DNA of 64,000 nucleotides from Diphasiastrum complanatum (GCA_029204225.1 MU831925.1:1-64000), one strand, 5' to 3'; counted from the first letter of the stretch, positions 42,547-53,328 are shown. Notes: generated by a model from the letters alone, not told the origin. Numbers and translations: made by a program.

Positions 42547-44610
42547 CTAGGACTCTAGATATTTCGTTTGGTCGTCCAGGTTGAGCTCCTCGAGCTCTGC
42601 ATCGGCACTTAGATTCACCTTTGACGTAGAAACTGCAGGCAATTTTGGCTCCATTTGTTCCCGTGCCAGCTGGTCTGTCACTGTTGGTTGTCCTTCGTTA
42701 AATAGGTGAATGAGATTGGGAGGAATGGTTGGCTCAGGTTCATTTGTGTCGTTCTTTTCTAGTTGGTCCCCTGGCACAGCTCTGACGACACAAGGTCTCC
42801 TGCCATTATATAATAACACAAGGTTAACCCCTTTTGCCAAGAAGGCCACCACATGTTCGTTAAACCAACTTAATCCCAAAATAGCGTCGAAGGCATCCAT
42901 CTTCAAGATTGTGAACGTTAGTCGATTCTTCCAGGCTCCCAGAGAGATTGGTAAGTTGGTTGCCAATCTACAAGTGGTCATTGTACCTTTCGCGGTCTCC
43001 ACACAAATAGGAGTCACATTTTCTTCACATTGGATGTCCAATTCTCCTGTCAGTTTTTCTGACAAGTAGTTATGAGACGCCCCCAGGTCTACCATGAAGT
43101 AAATGATCCTGCCTTGAATACAGCCTTTCAGGTACAATAACTTGGATCCTCTCGCAGGAGTCGCCATAAGGTGTTCACGATAAGCCGCAAGTGCCCCTAT
43201 CTGTTGCAAGGCATTCAGGTCAGACTCCGTCAAATCCGTTTCTGGGTCCTCTTCATCATCTTGTTCACCATCTTCTTGATCAAATGCCTCTCTCTCCATC
43301 CTATCAAATCCTTCAATGGCAGCCATGATTTGCTTATTCAATGGTTTGGGGCATGATCTCCAAGAGTGACCTTGCTGATGACAGTTGAAGCAACGCATGG
43401 AACTGCCCACTGTTGGTGAGCTGTTGCTGTGACTAGTCGAAGATCCAACATTGTTTCTTCTCTGGAACATGTTCCCTCCATTGTTGCCTTGGTTGCCAAA
43501 CCTTGTTTTTGTTGGGAATTTATTCACGCTACTCGAGGCTTGGTTGCCATTTGGAGCTGAGTCCCCTCTTGAAAAGAAGCTCGGACTCGGTCTGGATCCA
43601 CTAAATACTCTTGTTGAGGTTGCGGGAGCAGCTGGTGCCAATGTGCTCTCATAATCACAAACCATTTCAGCCGCTCGAATAGTTGAATTGAAATCATGGG
43701 GCATGTAGCTGTCTATCGCACGTCGGGTCCAGGATTGCATTCCAGACAATAGGTAATGAGTTTTGTCCGCCTCGGACATATCTTCAATAACCCATACACT
43801 CTGTCTGAATCTATTGAGGTACTCTCGCAATGACCCTTTCTGTTTGAGCCCCGATAATTCTGTCCTCAATCTCATGTGTGAATCCTTCGGTATGAACTCC
43901 TCTCGTAACGCGGCTTTGAATGCGTCCCATGTTTGAAAATGCATTCCTGCCATCCGGTACCAATTTGTAGTGTAGCCCTCAAAATATGCTAATGCCAAGT
44001 CAGTTCTTTCTTCCTCAGGAGTGTTCATTAGACGGAAGTAATGGTCCATGTGAAACAACCAATCTTCCACAACTCGAATATCACGCTCTCCTTTGAAAGT
44101 AGGTGGTGCTTTCACTTTGGCAGTCTTTCTTGGGCCCTCCGTGGTTCGCGCTCGTGGTTCTCTTGGTATCTGTGGAGGAGGCGCCACTGCATTCTCCCTA
44201 GTTGCTTCCAACTCTTCAAACCTGGCTTCGAGCTGTGTTAGCCCGTCTCTCATTTCTCTAGCAAGGTTAATTTGGGTAAGATTCATGGCTCGCAAGGATG
44301 TTTGCCATTCTTTCCTTTCGGTTTCTCTATCCTTCTTCACCTCGCTAAGCATAGCCGTCATTGCGCTTGATAAGTATTGCCGCATCTTCACTTCAAAGAG
44401 GTCCTGTTGTGCCTCTGGCAAGGGTTCATCTCTTGGTGTAGGTTCAGAAGGGCCACCCATCTCTTCATGGAGGGGCGCCACTGTGGAGTGCATACGCTCT
44501 TTCTTTCTCGACTTGGACCTGGTGCCATTTCGATGCATGCGAGAGCTGTATTCTCGAGTCAGCTCTTCTCCGTCCGTCAGTGCTCGTAACTCTTCAAGAT
44601 GGTCCTCCAT
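42547..44610 (-). CDS. gag: Gag with C-terminal protease-like domain, no Pol
   Basis: This 687-residue protein would form the cytoplasmic particle and bind element RNA. The N-terminus is basic and then charged. A Retrotrans_gag core follows at about 170-330, with PPTFKGERDIRVVEDWLFHM, WDAFKAALREEFIP and LREYLNRFRQ. A CCHC knuckle CFNCHQQGHSWRSC is at about 403-418. An acidic linker leads to a retropepsin-like domain with VDLGASHNYLS at about 505-515 and ILGLSWF later. The usual D-S/T-G is D-L-G here, so cleavage activity is doubtful. The C-terminal tail (VSTSKVNLSADAEL) ends at a TAG with no pol frame behind it. The ATG at 44608-44610 opens the frame after an ~820-bp leader. No stops or frameshifts are seen. 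Homology to the protease of the E3 Pol is clear from the flanking residues (DAFDxILGL, NLVLL). Confidence 0.93.
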   Translation of the reverse strand: MEDHLEELRALTDGEELTREYSSRMHRNGTRSKSRKKERMHSTVAPLHEEMGGPSEPTPRDEPLPEAQQDLFEVKMRQYLSSAMTAMLSEVKKDRETERKEWQTSLRAMNLTQINLAREMRDGLTQLEARFEELEATRENAVAPPPQIPREPRARTTEGPRKTAKVKAPPTFKGERDIRVVEDWLFHMDHYFRLMNTPEEERTDLALAYFEGYTTNWYRMAGMHFQTWDAFKAALREEFIPKDSHMRLRTELSGLKQKGSLREYLNRFRQSVWVIEDMSEADKTHYLLSGMQSWTRRAIDSYMPHDFNSTIRAAEMVCDYESTLAPAAPATSTRVFSGSRPSPSFFSRGDSAPNGNQASSSVNKFPTKTRFGNQGNNGGNMFQRRNNVGSSTSHSNSSPTVGSSMRCFNCHQQGHSWRSCPKPLNKQIMAAIEGFDRMEREAFDQEDGEQDDEEDPETDLTESDLNALQQIGALAAYREHLMATPARGSKLLYLKGCIQGRIIYFMVDLGASHNYLSEKLTGELDIQCEENVTPICVETAKGTMTTCRLATNLPISLGAWKNRLTFTILKMDAFDAILGLSWFNEHVVAFLAKGVNLVLLYNGRRPCVVRAVPGDQLEKNDTNEPEPTIPPNLIHLFNEGQPTVTDQLAREQMEPKLPAVSTSKVNLSADAELEELNLDDQTKYLES

Positions 44611-45442
44611 TATAGTCAGAGGTGTACTTCCAACAGATTATCGCCTAAATCCTTTTTTATATTTGAAGCTCTCCCTTCTGTCAGCCGGGCCCCACAGCTC
44701 TCTTTTCTTCTTTATTAAATCAGCTTCAATGAAAATATCCCTTCCTCAAACTTAGCACGCCCACATCACCTGAGAGCCAAGTAGGAACCAGGTCATTTGT
44801 GTCCAAGCAAGCACACGACAAACGGAACATACCAACCAAAGCAAACATAGAGGATCCCTCTCAAGCCACAAACCCCCCCTGAGACCGGACGTAGGACCTT
44901 TGCCTAGCCGCGCCCACACAAATCTATCACAGAATTAGCCCACGGGGAAACATCCATCCAACCATCCGTGCTTTCACCATTAAGCAGCACATTGCCTCAG
45001 TCACGCCCCACCACTTTTTGGTCGATAGCCCTTATAGCTAAACGATCGGCAGCTATCCCGCACCGGCAGCTAACCACCCGTGCTTTACACCCGAATTCGA
45101 GCAGCATCTCTGTATCAATGGTTAACCCGTACAGTTCGAATATGTCGCCCCGCACCCCACAAGGTACAGACCGTGCTTTCACCTACCTAGGCAGCACTTT
45201 GCCTCATCCGTCCTACGTGCAGACAGCGCCAGGCCCGAACCGCGAGAACTGACCGTGCTTACACCTCGAGGGCAGCACTTTGACTCATCAAGTCCCCCGT
45301 TCTGCCGACCACCCCGACCGTGGACGCACCCGTGCTTACACTGTGGGCAGCACCTTGCGCAACGGTTGTCCTGACAAATCCCAAAAACGTGGCCATCCCT
45401 GTGAGACTTGCGTAGCTGACCGGCTAGTCGGCTCTGATACCA
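44611..45442 (-). promoter_or_regulatory. E5 PBS and stem-loop leader
   Basis: The PBS complement GCTCTGATACCA is at 45431-45442. The five stem-loops lie between about 44965 and 45360 and match those of E3 and E8 closely. The last ~200 bp before the gag ATG are not shared with E3. This marks the point where gag-type and pol-type elements diverge. Confidence 0.9.
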
Positions 45443-45444
45443 CA

Positions 45445-46364
45445 TGTTGCGCCGGCGCCTCAAAGGGCGCTGGGACTTGAGCGGTTTCCCCAACACGCGC
45501 TTAAGTCTAACATTCATCCATCATGCACTTACGTAAAAGCCAACTCAGAATCGTAACAAGCTTAACCATTCAGACTTAAGAAAACTGGAATCCCAACCAA
45601 CCCGAAAGCCAACTCAGAATCCGTCCCCAAAAGGTAACCAAAGGCAAAGACAAGCCACACATGAAACCCAAGGCATAGTGGTCGCCAAACTGACCAATTG
45701 GCATAGCGGCAAGCCCCATGTCGGTGACAGGGACCCTTAGGCGCCAGCGACGCAAAAAGGTTGTAGTAAGGGTCCTTCCACTTGGACCAGTCCCGGAGGC
45801 GAAACCGAAATGGTAATCATCCCCAAGGATCAACTTTATTAGATTTGGAAGAGGTTACATTCATACATAGACTGACCGGTCTCGGGGCCACCAACACGTG
45901 CTGGGCATTGTGCCTGGCTCGTGCTGGTAGAGAGAGCTGAGACCTGGCGACTGGATTCCTGGCGCTGGTTGAGCTGCCCAAGTTTCTGTCTGCCGGACTC
46001 CCCCTATAGTTCTGCTGTGATTCGGCGCACCCCCTCTGGTTTGAAACATAGTGCTTTCTGGTAAAGCACGCTTTTTAGGACTTAGTTTTTATTTTGCTGA
46101 TTAAGCCTGGCAAGCCTGGCAGAATCAGTCTGGCTCCCGGACATGGGTCCCGGGAGCCGTCCCGGCGGCCGAATCAACCTGCTTTCCTGACTAGGCCATG
46201 ACTCGAGCTCCAGAGCTAGCTCATGACTTTGTGACTACTTGACTGGCTCACCACAGGTCGGAGGCTCAGTCCTTGACATTCTAACTTGCTCTGGGACCTT
46301 AGGGAGTGTCACCCCTTTGAGTCTTACAGGGCACGCTGGGTGCACCCAAGTCAGCTTTACAACA
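45445..46364 (-). repeat. E5 5' LTR (B, gag type)
   Basis: 920 bp, three or so differences from 41260-42179, such as GAGAGAGAGC against GAGGGAGC. It ends at TSD TCATG. Confidence 0.93.
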
Positions 46365-47975
46365 TCATGGCTCTCGCCTTGGCATGCTAGCGCCCCGGAG
46401 ACTAGGGTCGGTCACACACTTGAAATGTAACCTTCTCAGATTTATCAATAAAGTGGGATTTTTCTCAAACTGACTCTGATTACCTTCTGGGTTTCAGTGT
46501 TCAGTAAAAGCGCCAGTTGTAAGGCCGCTTTCAAAATTTTTAACTTGGCACATAGCTGAGGGTCGTATCCCGAGACGCCAGCGGTATGCCGTCTGGACCA
46601 TTCGGTCCGTGGCGCCAGCGGTATGCTGTCGGGACCATTTGGTCCAGGAACCGGTTGTTTCCATATCTGTCGCGGCTTGTGGTTCTGAGTGTTCCTTGCA
46701 TGAACGTGAATGGGTTAAGCTCTTGGGGAACGGGCTCTAACCTGTCGGCTGAGTTGGATGGCTTGCTTGGGTGGATGTTACCTGTTTATGGTTGTCCAGT
46801 CTGGCGTGGCGCCAGGTTGGCTTCCAGCACTCGTGACGAAGCTTTCAGTTGGTTAAGTTTGATGTAAGTCAGACCGCTTGCTTGGAATGGATGTTACTCG
46901 TTTGTAATGAAGCTTCGAGTTGGTTAAGTTTGATGTATGTCGGGTGGCTTGCTGTTGTAAAGCTACCTTTACAAGCTTTACTTCCGGCGCCATCGGCGCC
47001 AGCTATGTCCCCGGCGCCAGCAGCGCCCCTGCTACTCCCGGCGCCAACGGCTTTACCAGCTTGGGTAGAGTGCTTGGTATGAGAGGGGTGCCGAATCACA
47101 CCAATACTATAGGGGAGTGCGGGTTGCAACTCAGGGCGAGCTCCAACCAAGTCTCAGCGTCCCTTGCTGGAATGTTGTCATGGCTCTCGCCTTGGCATAC
47201 TAGCGCCCCGAAGACTAGGGTCGGTCACACACTTGAAATGTAACCTTCTCAGATTTATGAATAAAGTGGGATTTTCCTCAAACTGACTCTGATTACCTTC
47301 TGGGTTTCAGTGTTCGGTAAAAGCGTCAGTTGTAAGGCCGCTTTCAAAATTTTTAACTTGGCACATAGCTGAGGGTCGTATCCCGGGACGCCAGCGGTAT
47401 GCCGTCGGGACCATTCGGTCCGTGGCGCCAGCGGTATGCTGTCGAGACCATTTGGTCCAGGAACCGGTTGTTTCCATATCTGTCGCGGCTTGTGGTTCTG
47501 AGTGTTCCTTGCATGAACGTGAATGGGTTAAGCTCTTGGGGAACGGGCTCTAACCTGTCGGCTGAGTTGGATGGCTTGCTTGGGTGGATGTTACCTGTTT
47601 ATGGTTGTCCAGTCTGGCGTGGCGCCAGGTTGGCTTCCAGCGCTCGTGACGAAGCTTTCAGTTGGTTAAGTCTGATGTAAGTCAGACCGCTTGCTTGGAA
47701 TGGATGTTACTCGTTTGTAACGAAGCTTCGAGTTGGTTAAGTTTGATGTATGTCGGGCGGCTTGCTTGGAGGGAAGTCACCCACATCGGGACCCCCGATC
47801 TGGCATGGCGCCAGGTTGGATCTCAATGTTGGTTTTCGGAACTTCAAGTTGGTTAAGTCTGATCGTTGTTGGGGAGTTGGCTGCTTGTATGTCAAGTGGA
47901 TTTGGATGGCAAGAGTTGAAGGCTGGGAAGCTAAGTCGTGGTTCCCGGCTCCCTTTGGGATGCCTGCGCTACATG

Positions 47976-48403
47976 TGGTATCAGAGCCGACTAGCCGATC
48001 AGCTATGCGGATCTCACGGAAATGGCCACGGTTTGGGGTTCATCAAGACAACTGTTGTGCAAGGTGCTGCCCACAGTGTAAGCACGGGTGCGTCCACGGT
48101 CGGGGTGGTCGGTAGAACGGGGGACTTGATGACTCAAGGTGCTGCCCTTGAGGTGTAAGCACGGTCAGTTCTCGCGGTTCGGGCCTGGCGCTGTCTGCAC
48201 GTAGGACGGATGAGGCAAAGTGCTCCCTAGGGAGGTGAAAGCACGGTCTGTACCTTGTGGGGTGCGGGGCGACATATTCGAACTGTACGGGTTAACCATT
48301 GATACAGAGATGTTGCTCGAATTCGGGTGTAAAGCACGGGTGGTTAGCTGCCGGTGCGGGATAGATGGCGATCGTTTAGTTATAAGGGCTATCGACCAAA
48401 AAG
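47976..48403 (+). promoter_or_regulatory. E4 PBS and leader, first part
   Basis: PBS TGGTATCAGAGC is at 47976-47987. Stem-loops 1 to 4 follow; unit 3 reads GTGCTCCC rather than GTGCTGCC. The leader is cut at AAAAG (48399-48403) by E6 and resumes at 53981 with stem-loop 5. Confidence 0.9.
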
Positions 48404-49050
48404 TGTGAAAAATACAGATCCTAAGTGGATCTAAACTCCAAAATCATTGGCTTGAATGCTTGCACTCCAAACTACATAAGCTAGGAATTGGCAACACATT
48501 CTATGCTACCTAGAATGCAAAGAACTTGATCAAAAAGCATTTATCACAAATGGAAACTTCCATAAACATCAAGTGCGGCCCAAAATAGCATTATACAGTC
48601 CATAATACATCAGCCTACCACTTTTGGAAAGCACCTAAGATCATACACACAAAGCTTGAACTCAATCACTACACAATGCCAACAATGGAAGGAGAACCCA
48701 ATAGAAAAATCTCTCATTAAGCAAATGAATACAATGGATCTGCTCCAACCTGTTTCTCCACGGCCTACCTGCTATATATAGCTGAGAGAGATGACTCTCT
48801 CTCCTCTCTCTAGACCCTCCTTACCTAAAATATGCCCTATATAGGTAAAATTGGCATATATGTCCAAAATACATGAAAATGGACTCATTTCGAAGGTCTT
48901 GAAGTTTGACACTTCTTCATACTGAAAAAATACACTTACTAAAAATATCTAGACCTGTTTCACACGTGTGAAAAGTCAGATCCTAAACTATGTGCCATTT
49001 TTAGCAATTTTGGCCTAAAACTAGACAAGGAAATGTTGACAATTTTCACA
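48404..49050 (-). repeat. E6 3' LTR
   Basis: 647 bp, TGTGAAAAATACAG to GACAATTTTCACA on the plus strand. A TATATATA box is at about 48773-48780, followed on the minus strand side by CT/GA-rich sequence. Confidence 0.93.
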
Positions 49051-49063
49051 CTCCCTCTTCAAC

Positions 49064-52000
49064 TTAACTTGCTAGTTTTACAACACTACTTTGTTCCAAC
49101 TTAAGAATGATCTCCATCATCAGAATAGATCTCTTCTCAAGGATCCTAATATGTACAAAATAGGACACAACATAATTGATATAGATAATAGTGTCCATAT
49201 AGGATGCTTCACTATTTCTTACATCAATTTTACATAGAATCATAAAAATGGTACATGTAAAAGAACATAGAATCTCAATTAATGAATTCCTCCATGTATC
49301 CATCTCTGGTTTCTCTGTAAAATAGCAGCAAACAAGTTGTAAATGAAAGTGATCAACAAGTGTTTGCATGCCTCCTCCACATTTCACTATACATATAGTG
49401 AATGCAACATGTATCTCCATGAATGAACTTCCATCACCACCTTGCCTTTGTAGATCTTCAATCCATGAAAGCCTTTGAGTGAATGAATGCCAAAAAGATG
49501 TGTTCCCTACTCCATTTGAATGACCAAAACCTGAACTTGAAATACTTGAAGTACCTCCACAAGATTTGCACACAACGCTTGATCCTACAATGTCAACAAG
49601 TTGCCAATTTGCCAACACTAGAATACTAGATCTTGAACTTTGTTCAAAAGAAAACATATTGACCACTTCAATACCTTTCAAGATCTGAATGAATTCATGT
49701 ACTTGATCATACAAACCAGCAATGATAACTATTCCATCTCCAAGATCCAAAGGATGCAAAACTATGGAACTAGTTTTATTGAAATTTGACAATTTCAACA
49801 CATTGACATAACAATGTTCATACATGAGATTAGGCAAGTGAGGTAGAGTAAGAAGACACTTCCTTGCAGCTCCAAAGACCTTACTTGAACCTTCAAGAAC
49901 CTGTAAAAACAGATCCAAAATGCCTTGACCATTTGTCTCTTCTTTGATGCTTTTCACTAGCTTCGAATTGCCACTTGTCTCTTGGTGTTGATGAAGCAAT
50001 CCAAGATCAACCTCTTGATCTTCCAATAAGACATCAAAGATCTTGCATATGTGAACATCTTCAGATCTGAAACTCTGAAGATACTCCCTCTCAAACACAT
50101 GATTAAGATCCCACAAGATCTCATCAATGCTCAAATTTGACCCTTCACTATAGTTAGTGAAAACAATGCCACCATCATAAACCAAAAGATAGATTCCAAC
50201 ATTTCCATTTAACATGAAGTAGAGTAGGTGAAGATGAGTATCAAAACTAATCAAAACAGCCCTCTTGAGTTCATAACAAACCTCAATAAGCTCACCAATG
50301 ATATCTCCCTTGCCTTGAAGAAGTTGCCACTTGAGTTGCTCCATGTAGTCTTCTTCAACCAACCTTTTGCCATCTTGACCATGAATGAACAATCCACCAC
50401 AATCATAGAATGCTTTGAGTTGATGAAGAGATGTTAGATCCATGCTTTGGATCTTCCCAAGAACCACTCTTCCATTGCCCTTTCCTTCACAAGACTCCCT
50501 CTTAATGCTAGCACCACAAAAGTTAGAAACCTCCCTCTTGATAGTTGCACCATAAGAAGTAGAAGACTCTTGAATATTAGAAGCCAAGAAAAGAATCCTT
50601 AGTACCTTCAACATAAGAGTGATTGAAGTACTCTCTCTTTTCAAACATGAACTTCTACTCAATGATTTAGGTAATGAGTCATATGATAATGATTCTTCCT
50701 CACTATCGTTCATAAAAACATCATTCAAAGTACATCCTACTTTGAACACTTCACATACTTCTCTTCCTTTTGACTTGTGATCTCCCTCACCAAGTCTCAT
50801 GATAGAAACCTTTGATCTACTCTTTTTATGAAGAAATGTGACACCACTTGTTGCACAAATGACTTTATCACAAAAAGATGTAAAAGAACCATTTCCTTCA
50901 AGCATGCTCAAAGCACCATCATCTTTTCCCACATGATTACATACATCAATATGAAAAGAATTAGAAGAACAACCATCTTCTTGCAAAGAATGACACTTAG
51001 CATCTCCATCTTTTTCCATATGAACAAACAAGTCATTAGCAACAATCACTTCCAAAGAAGAATCTTCATCAACTCCATTGATGAAGTTAGCTCCTTCCTT
51101 ACCTTTTCCATTTTTGCACTTGCCATCTAGCACCATTGAAGAACCAACAAGCCTTGGAAGTCCATGAGTAGAATAGTACAAACATGATGCTAATTTAGCT
51201 CCACATGACTCCATATGACTAGTAGGTAACACTAGTGCATCTTCAAGATCCAATGGATCCAAAAAATTGACCATAGATTCACCAAAGCTTGCCAAGTTAG
51301 CACAACAATTATCATCTCCAAGAAGTACATTAGATCTCAACCTAGATCTAGCATTTTGTTTCTTATGGCATTCATTTGCAAAATGTCCTTTTATCCCACA
51401 ATAAAAGCACTTGAACTTTGACTTATTGTTCTTAGTAGAAGAGGAAGAGGAAGAGTGATCATCATGATCAAAGTTACCACCTTTGGACCATTTCCCTTTG
51501 CCTTTACCTTTGCCCTTGAATTTGCCTTTTGTGAAGAAAGCCTCTTCACCTCCACCTTGCAAGGATGCACCATCAAGCTTTGATTGCAACCTATGTTCTT
51601 CAGCCAATAATATTTCTTGCAAGTCAACCACACTTGGCAAGACTCTTTGAATGGCAAAACTTTGCACAAGGTTAGCATGTTCATTTAGCAAACCATTCAA
51701 CATAACTTGGACTATTTCACCATCTTTTATGTTCTCATCAATGCATGCTAAATCATCACTTAGGGACTTAACTCTCAAGATAAATGCATGAGCACTTTCA
51801 CCCTCTCTTTGCCTACTAGAAAATATTTGTCTCCTTAGGGTCAATACCCTAGATGTGGACTTTGATTCAAAGAGCTTCTTTAAGGCATTCCATGCCTCAC
51901 TTGCACTTTGACACTTTCCAACTTCCTTGAGAAGTTCATTTGTAACATTCATTTTAATGATATGAAGAGCCCTTTTGGCCTTCTTATCAAACCTTTGTTG

Positions 52001-52156
52001 CTCTTGAAGTGTGAGAGGTCTCTCTTCAATTTCTGCAACTATGTCCATGAGTTCATTCAACTCAAGTAAGGACTCCATCCTCACTTTCCAAGTAGAGTAG
52101 TTTGATGAACTCAACCTTTCACTAGACTCTAGCATGATCCCACCATTGGAAGCCAT
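49064..52156 (-). CDS. Copia-type Gag fused to a long region of unknown function
   Basis: The 1030-residue frame starts at an ATG followed by ASNGGIMLESSERLSSSNYS and WKVRMESLLE, the typical start of copia gag (UBN2-type), which would package element RNA. The gag core runs to about residue 200 (SASEAWNALKKLFES, LTLRRQIFSSRQ, EHRLQSK). A Gly/Lys-rich stretch and one CCHC zinc knuckle, CFYCGIKGHFANECH, follow at about 247-262. The remaining ~760 residues match nothing I recognise: no DSGA protease motif, no integrase zinc finger or DDE core, no YxDD RT, no RNase H. They contain acidic/Ser-rich parts, several Cys pairs (VCKSCGG) and, in the last 100 residues, hydrophobic segments that may be membrane-like. 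The frame stays open over 3.1 kb in an AT-rich sequence, which is unlikely by chance and suggests a maintained protein. Alternatives are a diverged remnant of pol or a captured host sequence. Confidence 0.85.
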   Translation of the reverse strand: MASNGGIMLESSERLSSSNYSTWKVRMESLLELNELMDIVAEIEERPLTLQEQQRFDKKAKRALHIIKMNVTNELLKEVGKCQSASEAWNALKKLFESKSTSRVLTLRRQIFSSRQREGESAHAFILRVKSLSDDLACIDENIKDGEIVQVMLNGLLNEHANLVQSFAIQRVLPSVVDLQEILLAEEHRLQSKLDGASLQGGGEEAFFTKGKFKGKGKGKGKWSKGGNFDHDDHSSSSSSTKNNKSKFKCFYCGIKGHFANECHKKQNARSRLRSNVLLGDDNCCANLASFGESMVNFLDPLDLEDALVLPTSHMESCGAKLASCLYYSTHGLPRLVGSSMVLDGKCKNGKGKEGANFINGVDEDSSLEVIVANDLFVHMEKDGDAKCHSLQEDGCSSNSFHIDVCNHVGKDDGALSMLEGNGSFTSFCDKVICATSGVTFLHKKSRSKVSIMRLGEGDHKSKGREVCEVFKVGCTLNDVFMNDSEEESLSYDSLPKSLSRSSCLKRESTSITLMLKVLRILFLASNIQESSTSYGATIKREVSNFCGASIKRESCEGKGNGRVVLGKIQSMDLTSLHQLKAFYDCGGLFIHGQDGKRLVEEDYMEQLKWQLLQGKGDIIGELIEVCYELKRAVLISFDTHLHLLYFMLNGNVGIYLLVYDGGIVFTNYSEGSNLSIDEILWDLNHVFEREYLQSFRSEDVHICKIFDVLLEDQEVDLGLLHQHQETSGNSKLVKSIKEETNGQGILDLFLQVLEGSSKVFGAARKCLLTLPHLPNLMYEHCYVNVLKLSNFNKTSSIVLHPLDLGDGIVIIAGLYDQVHEFIQILKGIEVVNMFSFEQSSRSSILVLANWQLVDIVGSSVVCKSCGGTSSISSSGFGHSNGVGNTSFWHSFTQRLSWIEDLQRQGGDGSSFMEIHVAFTICIVKCGGGMQTLVDHFHLQLVCCYFTEKPEMDTWRNSLIEILCSFTCTIFMILCKIDVRNSEASYMDTIIYINYVVSYFVHIRILEKRSILMMEIILKLEQSSVVKLAS

Positions 52157-53328
52157 GATTCTAATGTTTCTTCAACTTTTAGGTTCTGTCCTAAAGCACT
52201 TAGCACTCACTTTTCTCTCAACAAATGATAGATAAAGAGATCTATGAAGATTTAGGACCCTAAAACACTTCTATCTTGAACCTAGATGGTTTCCAAGCAT
52301 AGAAAGGAAGATTGAAACACATGCAACACTTTGCACACACTAAGAATGGATTACAAAATCAAACCAACCTGAACACACTCTTGCTTAAGCTCTCAAACTT
52401 TCCAGCAAGTGACCAAATCAAGTTATGGTGTGAAGAGTTACTTGCATTCTTAGAAAATACCCAAAACTAGGATGCCAAGATTACCTAGTAATGAACAAAC
52501 TTGATCAACATATGATCAACACACTAAGATATTGATTCAACCTGTAAAACCACATGTAAACCACACTTCTAAAAGTTTATAAACTCCAGCAAGTGATAAA
52601 TACAAGATTTAGAGGTGAATGAATGAGCACACTTAGTGAATCACAAGACTAGCTTCACTATCTTGTCAAATCTTGGTGTTTAGATGTAGATCTAAGATCA
52701 CTTCACATGAGAATGTTCCTCAACCTGTTAAGAACCTGAAAACACACTTGCATAATGGTTAACACCTTCCAGCAAATGCTCCAATCAAATTACATAAGGA
52801 GAGTTACTTACATGCTCAACAAAGTACACCAAAATTTATGCCAAAATTGATGACAATCTTTACAATATGCTCTTCACAATGGAGCTTACAATATGTTCAC
52901 CCAAAAAAGGGGATCTTTCATCCAAATGGGAGCTTTGCTCAGCCTTTAGGAGAATTACAACTCACTCAAAAGAGCATTTGTCATCCACTTAAGGAGAAGT
53001 TTCATCCACTTAAGGAGAGTGTTCATCCAAGAATGGAGATTGTCAACAATAGGATTGAAAAGAACATTGTTAGTATTGAATATGCACAAGCCTCACAATC
53101 ACAAATGATTAGGTGTTATGATCTGATCCAAAATAGTTTCTTTTCAGCCTCTGATCTTCAATAGACCTGAAATATGCTTTTGATCCACAAGTTCAACTCA
53201 CAAAACAAAGGTTAGTAAGATTTGATCAACAAAGCAATGCAAAATCATGCTAGAACTTGATCAAACATCCAAATATCACCAAAAATGGAATACTTACTAT
53301 AAATAGAAGCCAACCAGCTCTGATACCA
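52157..53328 (-). promoter_or_regulatory. E6 leader and PBS
   Basis: GCTCTGATACCA at 53317-53328 is the PBS complement, directly next to the LTR. The leader is about 1.16 kb, unusually long, non-coding, and has a short repeated TCATCCACTTAAGGAGA motif near 52980-53020. No stem-loop array like that of A and B is seen. Confidence 0.85.

Larger units (their letters stand above)
41260..46364 (-). mobile_element. B-gag element E5 (minus), TSD TCATG
   Basis: The element is 5105 bp with two 920-bp B LTRs (41260-42179 and 45445-46364). TCATG is duplicated at 41255-41259 and 46365-46369. The LTRs differ at about three positions. It has a PBS complement at 45431-45442, a stem-loop leader, one 687-codon gag-protease ORF, 3' UTR, pre-PPT hairpin (42201-42216) and PPT. 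There is no RT, RNase H or integrase, and the space between the ORF stop and the PPT is only ~350 bp. It must have been copied by enzymes from another element, which fits the low LTR divergence. Confidence 0.95.
40037..47973 (+). repeat. Compound 5' LTR of E4: three tandem A-LTR units
   Basis: Unit 1 (40037-41030) has the full 5' part and ends at GGTGGCTTGC. Unit 2 starts with TGTTGTAAAG at 41031, loses about 250 bp between GGCGCCAATGG and CTTTACCAGC, and continues after E5 to 46952, again ending GGTGGCTTGC. Unit 3 (46953-47973) has the same internal deletion and runs to the normal CTGCGCTACA end. Identical junctions in units 2 and 3 point to tandem amplification of one deleted unit (812 bp without E5). 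Confidence 0.88.

Noticed and set aside
42547-42560. TAG at the end of B-gag (followed by GGG) as a readthrough stop into pol
   Set aside because: No pol frame follows in any phase; the 3' UTR and PPT begin within about 350 bp.
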